Assembly: GCA_002286855.1 (NCBI GenBank)
Contig: NRSV01000025.1
Coordinates: 1-64,000 of the forward strand
Length of the DNA: 64,000 nt
Reading direction: 5' to 3'
DNA from: Bipolaris cookei
Taxonomy: Eukaryota > Ascomycota > Dothideomycetes > Pleosporales > Pleosporaceae
Of this stretch, positions 24,370 to 33,980 are shown piece after piece (positions within the stretch are counted from its first letter, which is position 1; each line of letters opens with the position of its first letter). The notes under the pieces were generated by a model. That model worked only from the letters and a program-made list of their open reading frames with translations. It was not told the DNA's origin and ran no database searches. Made by a program: the position numbers and the translations under genes.

Positions 24370-24740
24370 GGAACATACAAAGAGTGTTCAACTGCTGATG
24401 AGGAGGTGTCTCTCGCTGTACGATTTCATGAAGCTGTGCGAGGACACCTGCATAAGGGCAGCTGGGCGCCATGGCCCCACTGAGAGGCGACGGCCAGGAT
24501 CAACACGGGGCGGGCTGTGGAAATTGCTCGCGTCGTGTCCATTGGGAACGGCATCACGTGAAATCAATACGTAGTAGATATAATAGTACTAGAGGATTAG
24601 AGCAGGTACATTGCAAGGTGCCGATGTGGGCTGAGCTTGGGGAGTGGAGAATGGATGTCTGTGTGTGCGACTTGGCAGCAGGCGATACTCGGACGTGGTC
24701 AGTGCAAGTGCGTGCACGGGCCGCACGGATTACTTGGAAG

Positions 24741-24749
24741 ATCAGATAA
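24741..24749 (+). promoter_or_regulatory. SreA/Sre1-type GATA site upstream of the ABC gene
   Basis: ATCAGATAA, an exact consensus match, lies between the ABC transporter start (24369) and the stop of the oxygenase gene (24804). Spacing to the ABC ATG fits a promoter site. Confidence 0.75.
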
Positions 24750-24803
24750 AAATTTCGCTAGGTCTACACCGTTTTGGACAACCGCCACCCACGTCGTTTT
24801 ACT

Positions 24804-26102
24804 CTATATCCTTGCCTGCACTTGGACCGATGCAGCGCCATCCCCTACCTCCTTAGACCCTTCGGATGCCTGGCGCACAATTTCTCCCGCCATCAATGCT
24901 ACATCCTTGGCCAATGTTCGCCCTCCATCCGATTTTGAGGACACCAACCACAGCCGACAACCCTCTGCAATAGCGCCGCGCTTAAACTGCACCTCTTCCA
25001 GGCTTTCTCCCTTGGGCCGACAGCCTAAGATGATCGAATCTACGCTCTGGAACAGGGTAGAGTTTGAAAAGGGACTTGTTGCCGTATCTCTGATGATGAC
25101 ATCGGAACCCGAGCATGCAGCAGAAGCGTCTTTTCCGATGATGACACGAAGTCTGAACTCGCCCTTGGATTGGACTTGCTTTTCGTAGGCACGCATGTAA
25201 AGTCTCTGAATGTGCTCTGGTGCTTCCGTGACAGATGGTGTCTGACAACTTGTCGGCTTCGCCCAGATCGAGCACAGCTGGGGTTGTGGAGGCTTTGCAT
25301 CGTCCAGAATCCTCAACGGAGCAAGCGAGTCGCTTTCAGTCACCACTGTAATGTTGCCCAGGCGAGGACAGGACAGCAGATCGTCTACGATCTCGACTGT
25401 ATTTTCGCCGGAGCCGACTATGGATACGTTTAGTCGTGGCTCGCTGGCACCTCGCAGCTCGTTTCTTCGTGAAGGATATTCGTCCATGGAGATGATACGC
25501 TGGCCTGCTAAGAAGTCTGTTGTTGGTAGTGGTTGTGCGGCTGGTCCACTGGTCCGGGACGGAGACGGTGCAACAACACTCCTCGCTCGCACCACCCATG
25601 TTTTCCCAGTGTTGTCTTTGACGGCTAACTTCCAGCCCTGTACAACATCTCTGTCGCCTTCTGGGGCTACCCCGATAACTTCGCTACCATAGCGTACGTC
25701 ATTCTTGAAATGCTCAGCACTCCACTTCATGTAGTCCGCAAATTCCTCCCTCAAAGGGTTGAGACGATCCGAGTTTGCAAACTCGATAAGCCGCTTGCGA
25801 TTGAGGAGGTAATTGACATAGCTAAAGGCTGTTCTCGGATTTCGAAGTGTTGCCAGGTCGTACATGAATGGACTTTCCATTCGTGTCCTTGATAAATTTG
25901 AATTCGAGCCCCATGAGAACAATGGCTTTTTTTCGATGAAAAGCACTTTCAATGGCGCCCGGGACTCGCTATTCGCAATAGCCGTAGCCAGCTGCGCTGC
26001 CCCGAAGCCAATGCAAACAAGGTCATACCAAGGTGTAGGTTGCGCGATTGATGAAGTTGGTGCTGCGCTCATGGTGCTGCTTGTTTCTTCGGCGGAGGTC
26101 AT
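24804..26102 (-). CDS. divergent L-ornithine N5-monooxygenase family (SidA-like)
   Basis: A single exon of 432 residues. I chose ATG 26102 because upstream in-frame codons offer only GTG. The FAD-binding motif IGFGAAQLAT is at 31-40. The family block MESPFMYDLATLRNPR is at 75-90, and a DYMKW segment near 123-127 matches the SidA family. An NADPH-type motif IVGSGENTVE is at 228-237. SidA makes N5-hydroxyornithine, the first committed step to hydroxamate siderophores. Oddities: it is about 70 residues shorter than typical SidA, the region after the NADPH motif (240-300) lacks a recognisable NEIF-type ornithine-binding segment, and the conserved ATGY near the C-terminus reads LGCR (359-362). It may be an altered or inactive paralogue, with the canonical gene elsewhere. 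It diverges from the SidF-like gene across 556 bases. Confidence 0.8.
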   Translation of the reverse strand: MTSAEETSSTMSAAPTSSIAQPTPWYDLVCIGFGAAQLATAIANSESRAPLKVLFIEKKPLFSWGSNSNLSRTRMESPFMYDLATLRNPRTAFSYVNYLLNRKRLIEFANSDRLNPLREEFADYMKWSAEHFKNDVRYGSEVIGVAPEGDRDVVQGWKLAVKDNTGKTWVVRARSVVAPSPSRTSGPAAQPLPTTDFLAGQRIISMDEYPSRRNELRGASEPRLNVSIVGSGENTVEIVDDLLSCPRLGNITVVTESDSLAPLRILDDAKPPQPQLCSIWAKPTSCQTPSVTEAPEHIQRLYMRAYEKQVQSKGEFRLRVIIGKDASAACSGSDVIIRDTATSPFSNSTLFQSVDSIILGCRPKGESLEEVQFKRGAIAEGCRLWLVSSKSDGGRTLAKDVALMAGEIVRQASEGSKEVGDGAASVQVQARI

Positions 26103-26658
26103 TGTGTGCGGAAGATGATAGAACAAGGACAGACACAGCTTGCTGTTATGTTTGAAAGCTGCAAGTTCTAAAACGTGATAAGACACTAGCAGTTTAATTT
26201 CATACCATAGCAGCGATCATGCACAACTCGTACGCAAAACAAAAAGATCCGAGCTTTGTCCAGCAACGGTCAGACACCCCGATATCCAGGCTCAAAACAA
26301 CGATGTCACCGAAAAATAGTGTGGGCCACATGGATGCGCCGTAAAATACACGCCACACATGTATGACAACTTGCATGGGTTGAGGGTGGCAGCATAAGAC
26401 CCACATGGTGCGATCAGCCACCCACCCGGGACTTTCATCGTACCACGGCCACCCACGCAACTGCTGGCAATTGTTGCGCGTCAATGGCTAGCATATCTAC
26501 ATAAGCGGTTCCGGGTACTAGGGACGACTTCGGTTAAACAGCTCCGGGGCAGCTGTATACAAACGGAATGCCTTCAAGCAACGCATCCCGGCTATGAAAA
26601 GGTCCTTTATACAATCTTCTTGTGTCTCCTCTGCCAGCACAAAAATCAATAATCAAAA
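26103..26658. promoter_or_regulatory. divergent promoter of the oxygenase and acyltransferase genes
   Basis: The two genes point away from each other, so both promoters must lie here. I see only core GATA matches (TGATAG near 26115 and TGATAAG near 26176), not the full ATCWGATAA. A TTTATA stretch lies near 26606, about 50 bases before the acyltransferase ATG. No other motif stands out. Confidence 0.5.
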
Positions 26659-28034
26659 ATGAGCCAACAAACGAAGCCAGCTACGGCAGAAGAGCCATTC
26701 ATTCTTAAACTTCCGCACCCGTATCTTACCGCCTACGCAATCGTCAATGACGCTCCCAAAGGAAATCCTATCAACAATAAGATCTGGATTTCCTCGGCAA
26801 ACACAACTGGCAAGGAGGTTACTCCGCCAGTTGTATTGCACAACGAAGATGTCTCATTCAGTGATATCGGTTTACCGAGCCAAGACAGTGTACCACCGAC
26901 GGGCGACAATAGTTCTTGGGCGCGCGCTCGACGATCACCTCATGTAACTGTTACTTGGAACCAGGATAAACCTACAGTTCCGCAGGTTTGGCTGATCGCT
27001 TATGCGTTGGTCTCGATGCATCCTCTGGTAGAGAATTTCCGCGTCATTCTCTCCGGCAAGGATTCCAAATCATTAGCCCATGAGCTGTATGTCACTGGCC
27101 TCTTCCACCCGCATCCTAAACCCTCCCGAGCAGAAACACCTCAAGATGGCCATCTTCTTTTCCGAGGCACCTTTTGGCAGGGTGCCGCATCTCCGTTCGG
27201 AGCCCGCCCAGTGTGGGCACCACACCTCGATGCCTTAGGCAAGCCAGCCAGCAGACAGTACCCCCCTTTTCCATTCCAGAATGCACCATCTACTCAATTT
27301 CCAGCTTTGCCCCGACATACTATGCATCCTGTCCGGGAGCCCAAGCCAGTGCCAGGGTCAATCATCTATAGCCGATGGATACCACATCTGAAGGAACACT
27401 TCACTATGGTGGCTCTCGACTACACCAACGATGAGCATCTCCGCTTATTCAACAAGTGGCAGAATGACCCACGTGTGGCTGCTGGCTGGAATGAGACGGG
27501 TACTCTTGATCAACACCGCGAATATCTCCGCAAACTGCATGAGGACTCCCACGTGCTCACTATGTTTGCTGCGTTTGACGATATTTTCTTTGCTTATTTT
27601 GAAGTCTATTGGGCAATGGTAGGTTTTATTTCTGCTTGCTGTAATGTAATTACGTACTAACCCACACTTAGGAGGATCATATGGGTGCCCACTACCAGTC
27701 GTCGCCCTACGATCGGGGAAGGCACTCCTTGGTAGGGGACGTAAGATTCAGAGGCCCGTACCGTGTCTCTGCATGGTGGTCGGGTCTAATGCACTACATG
27801 TTCCTCGATGAGCCGCGCACATGGAACTTAGTGGGAGAGCCTGCAGCAACAAGCAGTACTGTTCTGGCTTATGACTTTGCCCATGGTTTCCACGTCGAAA
27901 AACTTATGGATCTCCCGCACAAGAGGAGTGCACTCATGATGGTTAATAGAGAAAAGTTCTTCACTCTGAGCCCATTCACATGGGATGGAGAGAAGAAGGT
28001 TCGGCCAAGTCTCGATGCAGGCGCAAAATTGTAA
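26659..28034 (+). CDS. sidF: SidF-like N5-hydroxyornithine acyltransferase, peroxisomal
   Basis: Exons 26659-27618 and 27672-28034 (53-base intron, GTAGGT donor, ACTAAC branch, TAG acceptor) encode 440 residues. The C-terminal half is an IucB/SidF-type GNAT domain (block from NKWQNDPRVAAGW through FEVYWAMEDHMGAHY). SidF moves anhydromevalonyl from CoA to N5-hydroxyornithine for fusarinines and TAFC; the related SidL transfers acetyl. The protein ends in AKL, a peroxisomal targeting tripeptide, as reported for Aspergillus SidF, which favours SidF over SidL. The length is near the family norm of about 460. It is divergent from the SidA-like gene and upstream of the SidI-like gene in the same direction. 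Acyl specificity is inference from context. Confidence 0.85.
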
Positions 28035-28282
28035 TTCATCACTTAGCGCTTCTTTTAATATCTCACGATAACACCTCGTCAATCAATATACACGATTGCT
28101 TAAACACTCGCCATCTGTGCATGCTACTTATCCTAAATGTCAGAGTGCTCATGTTCTAGAATGCGTAGCTTCGCCTGTACCAGGGACGACTCATACCCCA
28201 CATTAGAGAGTCTTTGCATAACCGTCACAAAACTGGTCTCGACGAATGCTACGGCGCCCCGCTGCATCCCACATGCAAAATG

Positions 28283-28320
28283 CGGATCAGATATTTAGCC
28301 GCAAATTTTTATCTGATCCG
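28283..28320. promoter_or_regulatory. inverted pair of SRE half-repeats
   Basis: CGGATCAGAT at 28283-28292 and its exact reverse complement ATCTGATCCG at 28311-28320 form a 10-base inverted repeat with an 18-base spacer. The right arm contains an exact ATCAGATAA on the minus strand (28309-28317). The left arm contains ATCAGATAT, one base off. Paired opposed GATA sites could bind a two-finger GATA repressor cooperatively. Confidence 0.65.
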
Positions 28321-28588
28321 TCCTGTGCGTAGCGCCACACAAGGGTGTAAACTGACCGTGCGAGCAGAGTCGAGCGGCCTTATTGCCCGAATATTCGCGC
28401 ACTAACACGACGATGGGTGTGTGGGAGTGTGGTGGTGGATTACAAGACGTAACGGCATTACAGCCGGCAAGTCCCAATGGGCGTGTCACTCCACTTGATG
28501 CCTCCAACTAGTACAATGCTCCGCGAGAAAAAAAATTTATTCAAAGCGCCTGCATGACGTGATAATGCCTGATGAGGCAGGCCAGCGG

Positions 28589-28597
28589 ATCTGATAA
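28589..28597 (+). promoter_or_regulatory. SreA/Sre1-type GATA site (ATCTGATAA)
   Basis: Exact consensus match about 900 bases upstream of the SidI-like ATG, preceded by GCGG as at 18436 and 18935. Confidence 0.7.
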
Positions 28598-28709
28598 TGC
28601 TCCATGATGTTCGCCCAGCCACTAGCCGGCCTTCACAGCCGACCTTCTCAGCCAGCCTTCTCAGCCGGCCTGTCTCCACGCAATACCCCATATGGCGACG
28701 CTAATTTTG

Positions 28710-28739
28710 ATCTGATAAAATTTACGTTTGATCTGATAA
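28710..28739 (+). promoter_or_regulatory. tandem pair of SreA/Sre1-type GATA sites
   Basis: Two exact ATCTGATAA sites at 28710-28718 and 28731-28739, 21 bases apart start to start. That is two helical turns, so both face the same side of the DNA. Confidence 0.75.
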
Positions 28740-28825
28740 AAATTTGCAACGTCAATGCGCCGACTATTGAAGGACTTACATCCGACCCTCACCGATATCG
28801 CACCGGCCGTAAACGGTAGTTGATC

Positions 28826-28834
28826 TTATCAGAT
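28826..28834 (-). promoter_or_regulatory. SreA/Sre1-type GATA site (minus strand)
   Basis: TTATCAGAT on the plus strand is an exact ATCTGATAA on the minus strand. It is the nearest full site to the SidI-like gene, about 660 bases upstream of the ATG. Confidence 0.7.
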
Positions 28835-29496
28835 GAGATGAAAGACGGTCCTCTGTTGGCTGATGTGATAGGAATGAGCACACCCCTTGCTGTTGCCAGA
28901 CGCGGCTAGAACTTCGCGGCTTGACGACGGCTTTGGACGATCGTCCCACCTTTGCAATAGGGTCCTGGCCATCGTGTGGGGACCTTTGCCGGACCATGCC
29001 ATGGCGCTACTAGTTGCAGTGTGCCGGAAAGAGTAGGAGATAAGCTGGTGGATCAGTAGGTTCTGTGATGTCGATACTTTTCGTACTCTCTACTCCGGAA
29101 TAAGCAACACCCGACCCGAGAAATGGCTAACGCCGTTATGTGTCCAAGATGCAGGAAATGTGGCATACAGGATGGCTCATTCCTCTCTTGTCCTTAGATC
29201 CGAGCAATCGGCGAAATACTCGTCATCACCTTCGTTGCTACTATGGGCAAATTGAGCCAGAAAATACCTTGAGAGGTTTGCATCAGTCTCTCGATTGCTT
29301 CGAAGTGCCATACGACACGGCTTCTTTTCGGTATCTCAAATCGTTTGTGTTCCATTGCCTATGTGCCCAATTGATAGATTCCATTTATCGTAACTGCTAT
29401 CGAGCATTCTACTTCCTCTTGCTCCCTTGGCCATAATTGTTTGGTATACTACCAATCTTGTGCTGTAGCAAAAACTAGTAAGAGTCCCGAGCCAGA

Positions 29497-31455
29497 ATGG
29501 CGGAACTGTATGACCAATCTCGAAACGACGCTTTGCAGCGCCTCAACCAAACACTTCTCCAGGTAGACCCCTACGATCTTCCACCATACCCCAACCTTTC
29601 CATCGTCACAGGGCCCCTTGACCCGCCGCTGGTTCAATTAACACTCTCTCAACTACTCCAACAACAAGCCGCACATTACCCCAGTAACGAAGCTGTCGTT
29701 ATACCATGGACTGGTGCGCGCTGGACGTACCAGAAACTATGGGCAGAATCGAGCTTGTTAGCTAGAGCATTGTTGAAAGAAGGGGTTCGACCAAGAGATA
29801 GGATAGGCATCATGAGTGGGAATTGTGAAAAGTACATTGCATTATTCTTTGCCTGCGCAAGAGTTGGTGCGATCTGTGTCACTCTCAACAATACGTATAC
29901 TGCGACGGAAATGGAGTTTGCTTTGAAACATACAAGTACGTCTTTTCTCCAAAAATTGATCCTAGAAATTCGTTGGAAGACTGATGAAAGCAGAGTGCAG
30001 AGTTCTATTCACTACGCCAAACATTGCCCGATTCGACAACATCCCGTTACTGGAAAGACTGAGTCAAAAAGATGTGGTATCAGCCCTCCCAGACCTCAAG
30101 ACCGTATGTTTAATACGAGGTCAACATGACTCCTTTACTACTTATCCTTCCTTCATCGACAACGCGCAATACATCCCCGAGCATATCCTCGACATCTTTG
30201 ACGGCATAATAAGTCCTCATGATGTAGCAAACCTCCAATTCACAAGTGGAAGCACAGGGAAGCCAAAGGCAGCCATGTTGACACACTAGTTAGTCCTCTC
30301 CCTTCTTCCCCTCTAACCTCCATACGCTTCGATGTATATCCAGCCAACTAACAAACCACCTCGCAGCAACCTCATCAATAACTCGCGCTTCATCGGTGAC
30401 CGCATGCAACTCAGCCCCTCCGACACACTCTGCTGCCCCCCACCACTCTTCCACTGTTTCGGCCTGACCCTCGGTGTCCTCGCCGTCCTAACCCACGGCT
30501 CCACCATCGTCTTCCCAGCCGAAGCCTTCGACCCCACCGCATGCATGCACGCCATCGCCGCCGAGAACTGCACCGCACTTCACGGCGTCCCCGCAATGAT
30601 GGAATCTATAATGGACGTACCGCGCCCGGCGGGCTGGCAAAGCAAACTACGCACTGGTATCGTAGCCGGCAGCCCCGTACCAAAATGGCTCATGGAGCGC
30701 ATGGTGTCCGAACTCGGTATGATAGATTTCACGTCGTCGTACGGTCTCACAGAAACGAGTCCAACCGTGTTCAATGCGCATACCACGGATTCGCTGCATG
30801 CCCGCTTGACTACCGTTGGTACCGTGCTGCCGCATGCTAAAGTCAAGATCGTGGACAGCAACGACCGCGTCGTGCCTATCGGCGTCAGAGGCGAGCTTTG
30901 CGTTGCGGGATACCAGGTTTGCCGTGGCTACTGGGAGAACCCGGAAAAGACAGCTGAGCTCATTGTTAACGATGAGTATGGGGAGCCATGGCTGCATACG
31001 GGTGATGAGGCTGTGTTGAATGTAGACGGGTATTGTACTATTACTGGGCGGTTCAAGGATATCATTATCAGAGGTAAGTTTTGTTTTTTCATCATTTATA
31101 CGTGGTCAGGCGTGCTGATGTGTGTGAAATAGGAGGGGAAAATATATATCCTCTTGAGATAGAAGAGCGCCTTGTTGAACACCCGTCAATCGCGCGCGCG
31201 ATTGTCGTTGGTGTCTCGCATCCGCGCCTCGTGGAAGTTCCTGCGGCATTCTTGCTTCACGAGCCAGATACGTCAAAGCCTGATCTAGCTGAGGTGCAAG
31301 GCTGGGTCAGGAAGGTGTTGGGTAGGCATAAGGCGCCAGTACACATCTTCTGGTTGGGAGAGGACTGCGATGCTGAGGTTCCGCTGACAGGCAGTGGCAA
31401 GATTAGGAAGTTTGTGCTGAGAGATGTAGCAGAGAATCTACTGAAGAAGAGGTAG
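29497..31455 (+). CDS. sidI: SidI-like acyl-CoA ligase (mevalonyl-CoA ligase)
   Basis: Four exons (29497-29935, 29994-30288, 30367-31073, 31133-31455; introns 58, 78 and 59 bases) encode 587 residues, the usual size for SidI. Adenylate-forming motifs are intact: FTSGSTGKPK, YGLTETSP, HTGDEA, IIRGGENIYP and the catalytic lysine in GSGKIRKF. SidI activates mevalonate as its CoA ester, which SidH dehydrates and SidF uses. Residues 15-23 (RLNQTLLQV) closely match a PTS2 (R-L-x5-H/Q-L) with V in the last place. Aspergillus SidI is reported to use a PTS2, so this supports the call. It lies downstream of the SidF-like gene in the same orientation, behind a long region with SRE sites. Other acyl-CoA ligases share the fold, so mevalonate specificity rests on context. 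Confidence 0.85.
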
Positions 31456-32639
31456 ATGGTGGTCTTGGTACATGCTGCGACGCATTTTAAATTAAAATTG
31501 AAAATAGTGTCAGATCAACGATTTGAAAATATCATGCTTGGCTGTAATGCATTATTGTACTTTTTCAAGATCTTCATTGTTTATTGTATATGTCGCCGTG
31601 AGAGACTGTTTCAAAATGGTTGGCTTGCTTGCATACAAGGAAAGTTGTCGGCACAGCTCGTGGAAGATTGAGTAATGATACACTCCTTCAGCGAGTTTGT
31701 CTCTTCAGCGGCGAAAGCGTACACGTCGTCATTCATGCGTCTCAACTGTCGAAAGTTTTTTTTTGGCCCGTAAACTGCTTCATCTTACATGACGAGAAAT
31801 ATCCAGTTACTGTTCCAAAGAGTTTCGTATTCAAAATAGGTTCCCTAAAACATAGCTATGCAAACAGTGATATTCGCATCTAATATTTAAAGATTGTATC
31901 AAACTGCAGCAAAGTAGATCGGGAATTGATGTTTGAAACTTACCAAGATAAAGAGCCTTACTCTTTTTTTCTCTCCTTCGCGCCTCCAACTTAACGGAGG
32001 GATAGCTGTAAAGAACATTTGGTGCGTTAATATAGAGTCGCATATGGTAGAGTATGTACAGTTGCTTTCGTTGTTTCAGGATAGTAATTTTTATCGTACA
32101 TCTATTCTCTATTTCACACGCTCTGAAATTGGAGTCGAAAACCTTTCAGTTACATCCTGATCGTCCGGCATAGTACGCCAATCAATCTGGACATGTCAAT
32201 CAGTGAAATGTTGCATAGTGAACCCATATCATCCGCTGCAACAAGATATTTCCGGATTACTAGTATCTTGCGTGACGTCCTTTCCTGAAACTCCACATAT
32301 GGGCTTTCATTGACCAGATTTGAGGTTACAGAACTGCAGTATCTCCAAAACCGGTGCGAAGACCTTGGTGCATATGCTGTACGTGGACATAACAACACAC
32401 AATAGAGAAACAAATTACACGGTTAGCTTACACGATCTCATTGTTGGTTCTCAAGGAACAGGACAGTGCAAGTGAAGTAATTAAGGAAGTAGCTACATTA
32501 AAAACCCACATTCACTCCCGCCTTCACCTCTATCGTCGCTTCAACCCTCCATCTGCTACACTACTGCCAACAGACCTTTTTCTACAAGGTAGCAGATCTT
32601 TTATTTCTTCCCCCACTACATCGTTTAGGTCAACACAAA
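31456..32639. other. AT-rich intergenic stretch
   Basis: No gene, SRE or repeat is visible. The last part, from about 32400, is probably upstream region of the next gene. Confidence 0.5.
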
Positions 32640-33680
32640 ATGACACGACCCGCCCGTCAAGCAACAAGTCGTGCCTCCCTTGCGCAATCCCCAGCCTCAG
32701 ACAACGCCTCCTCACTTCCACTCACAACCCGCTGTGGACGCCGCATAATCCCACCAAGAGACCCATCACCCCCCGCCAACCCACTCTCCCAGGCATCACG
32801 GATATTCCAGACCCCCCAGAAAAGTACACCAAAGCTCCCACCCCACTACTCCCTCGCACCCACTGTTCCCTCCCCCTTCGCCGGAAGCCTAGAAACAAGC
32901 CTCGACACCATCCTCGCCTTCGGTCAACTCTACGCTTCAATCCCCGGCGTCACACTCCTCATTACCACGCTCCTCGAGCCCGTCTCCGGTGCCACTGATT
33001 GGAGCGCCATCATGTCTGCGCTGGAAATAGCAACACCGCTGCACGCACGGTACCTCATGGCCGAGCTCCTCTTCCTGCTCACACGCACACTGTTGCCGGA
33101 GCAAATCGCGGAAGACAGAGCGATACTGGGTCGTTTGTACGATCGAAAGAAACAGCTCGCGATACGCTTGTTACTCCGGTACGATATGCTGCACGAATGG
33201 AAGATGGAACCCGGGCAGTCTTCATCTAGGGAGCAGCCGGTTGCAGTGGCGTCGATGCCGCCAGATGCGGGCTTCGTTGCTCCAGAACCCGTTGTGGGTG
33301 TTACTCCGCCAAAGTATGCGTATCGCAGGCCGCTGCTGTTGAATGTTATTCCGACCTTGATTGCCGCGCCGACTGGGGGTTATGCGACGCCTAGTGTGCG
33401 GGAGCGGATGCGGCATCATGTTACGGAGCTGGATGGGTATCTTATGCTGGGGGATGAAGAGGTGGAGAAGTGGAGTGTGGGGCGGGTGAAGAGTAAAGTA
33501 TGTTTTTTGCTGATGCATTGGCAGTGGTTGAGGGGGAATAATGCTACGTTGGATGATTTGGAGGTGTATGATTGGGAGGAGTTGGAGGGCAAGGCGGAAG
33601 AGTGCGGGTGGATTGGGGATGATACGACTAGGGTTCCAACAAGGAGCAGTGTGAAGAAGGAGTTGAAGTTGCTTGGATAG
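32640..33680 (+). CDS. hypothetical protein, 346 residues
   Basis: A single open frame from ATG 32640. Residues 1-80 are rich in Pro, Ser and Arg and look disordered. Residues 80-200 are hydrophobic and helical (FGQLYASIPGVTLL, MAELLFLLTRTLLPEQI). Residues 245-346 hold charged and aromatic segments ending in a Lys-rich tail. I see no signal peptide, clear transmembrane array or catalytic motif and recognise no family. It lies next to the siderophore cluster but has no SRE upstream, so a role there is not supported. Confidence 0.6.
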   Translation: MTRPARQATSRASLAQSPASDNASSLPLTTRCGRRIIPPRDPSPPANPLSQASRIFQTPQKSTPKLPPHYSLAPTVPSPFAGSLETSLDTILAFGQLYASIPGVTLLITTLLEPVSGATDWSAIMSALEIATPLHARYLMAELLFLLTRTLLPEQIAEDRAILGRLYDRKKQLAIRLLLRYDMLHEWKMEPGQSSSREQPVAVASMPPDAGFVAPEPVVGVTPPKYAYRRPLLLNVIPTLIAAPTGGYATPSVRERMRHHVTELDGYLMLGDEEVEKWSVGRVKSKVCFLLMHWQWLRGNNATLDDLEVYDWEELEGKAEECGWIGDDTTRVPTRSSVKKELKLLG

Positions 33681-33980
33681 GGAGGTTTAACTTCTTTTCT
33701 TGAATATTCGGGGGTTTTATTATCTGTAGGGGCTATGTGTGTGTGTAACGTTTGACTAAGGAAAAAATGGTTGCGAAAGTTGTAGAGGTCCGGTGCGCAT
33801 CAAAAAGCTTCATGTCGGTGGACGCTGCTATTCCTTGTCAAGCGACGGAACGTCTTACCCTTCCATCAGAAGAGTATACAAAAGAGGAACCAAAGTGTAA
33901 TTAAACTTTCGTTAGTCATAATAGGCGGGATGAAGCTGACGCCGTTAGTGAATGCTATCTATATAGTCAAGTCGCTGAAC

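Larger units (their letters stand above)
28035..29496. other. intergenic region upstream of the ligase gene, rich in SRE sites
   Basis: No gene is visible. The segment holds five exact and one near-exact ATCWGATAA match between 28286 and 28834. Short direct repeats (CAGCCGGCCT/CAGCCAGCCT-like) lie near 28620-28675. It probably contains the upstream region of the SidI-like gene, although the sites are 660-1190 bases from its ATG. A lost or short transcript here cannot be excluded. Confidence 0.6.

Noticed and set aside
26115..26182. TGATAG and TGATAAG as SreA sites in the SidA/SidF promoter
   Set aside because: These are core GATA matches only, expected often by chance. Kept as a note on the promoter, not as called sites.
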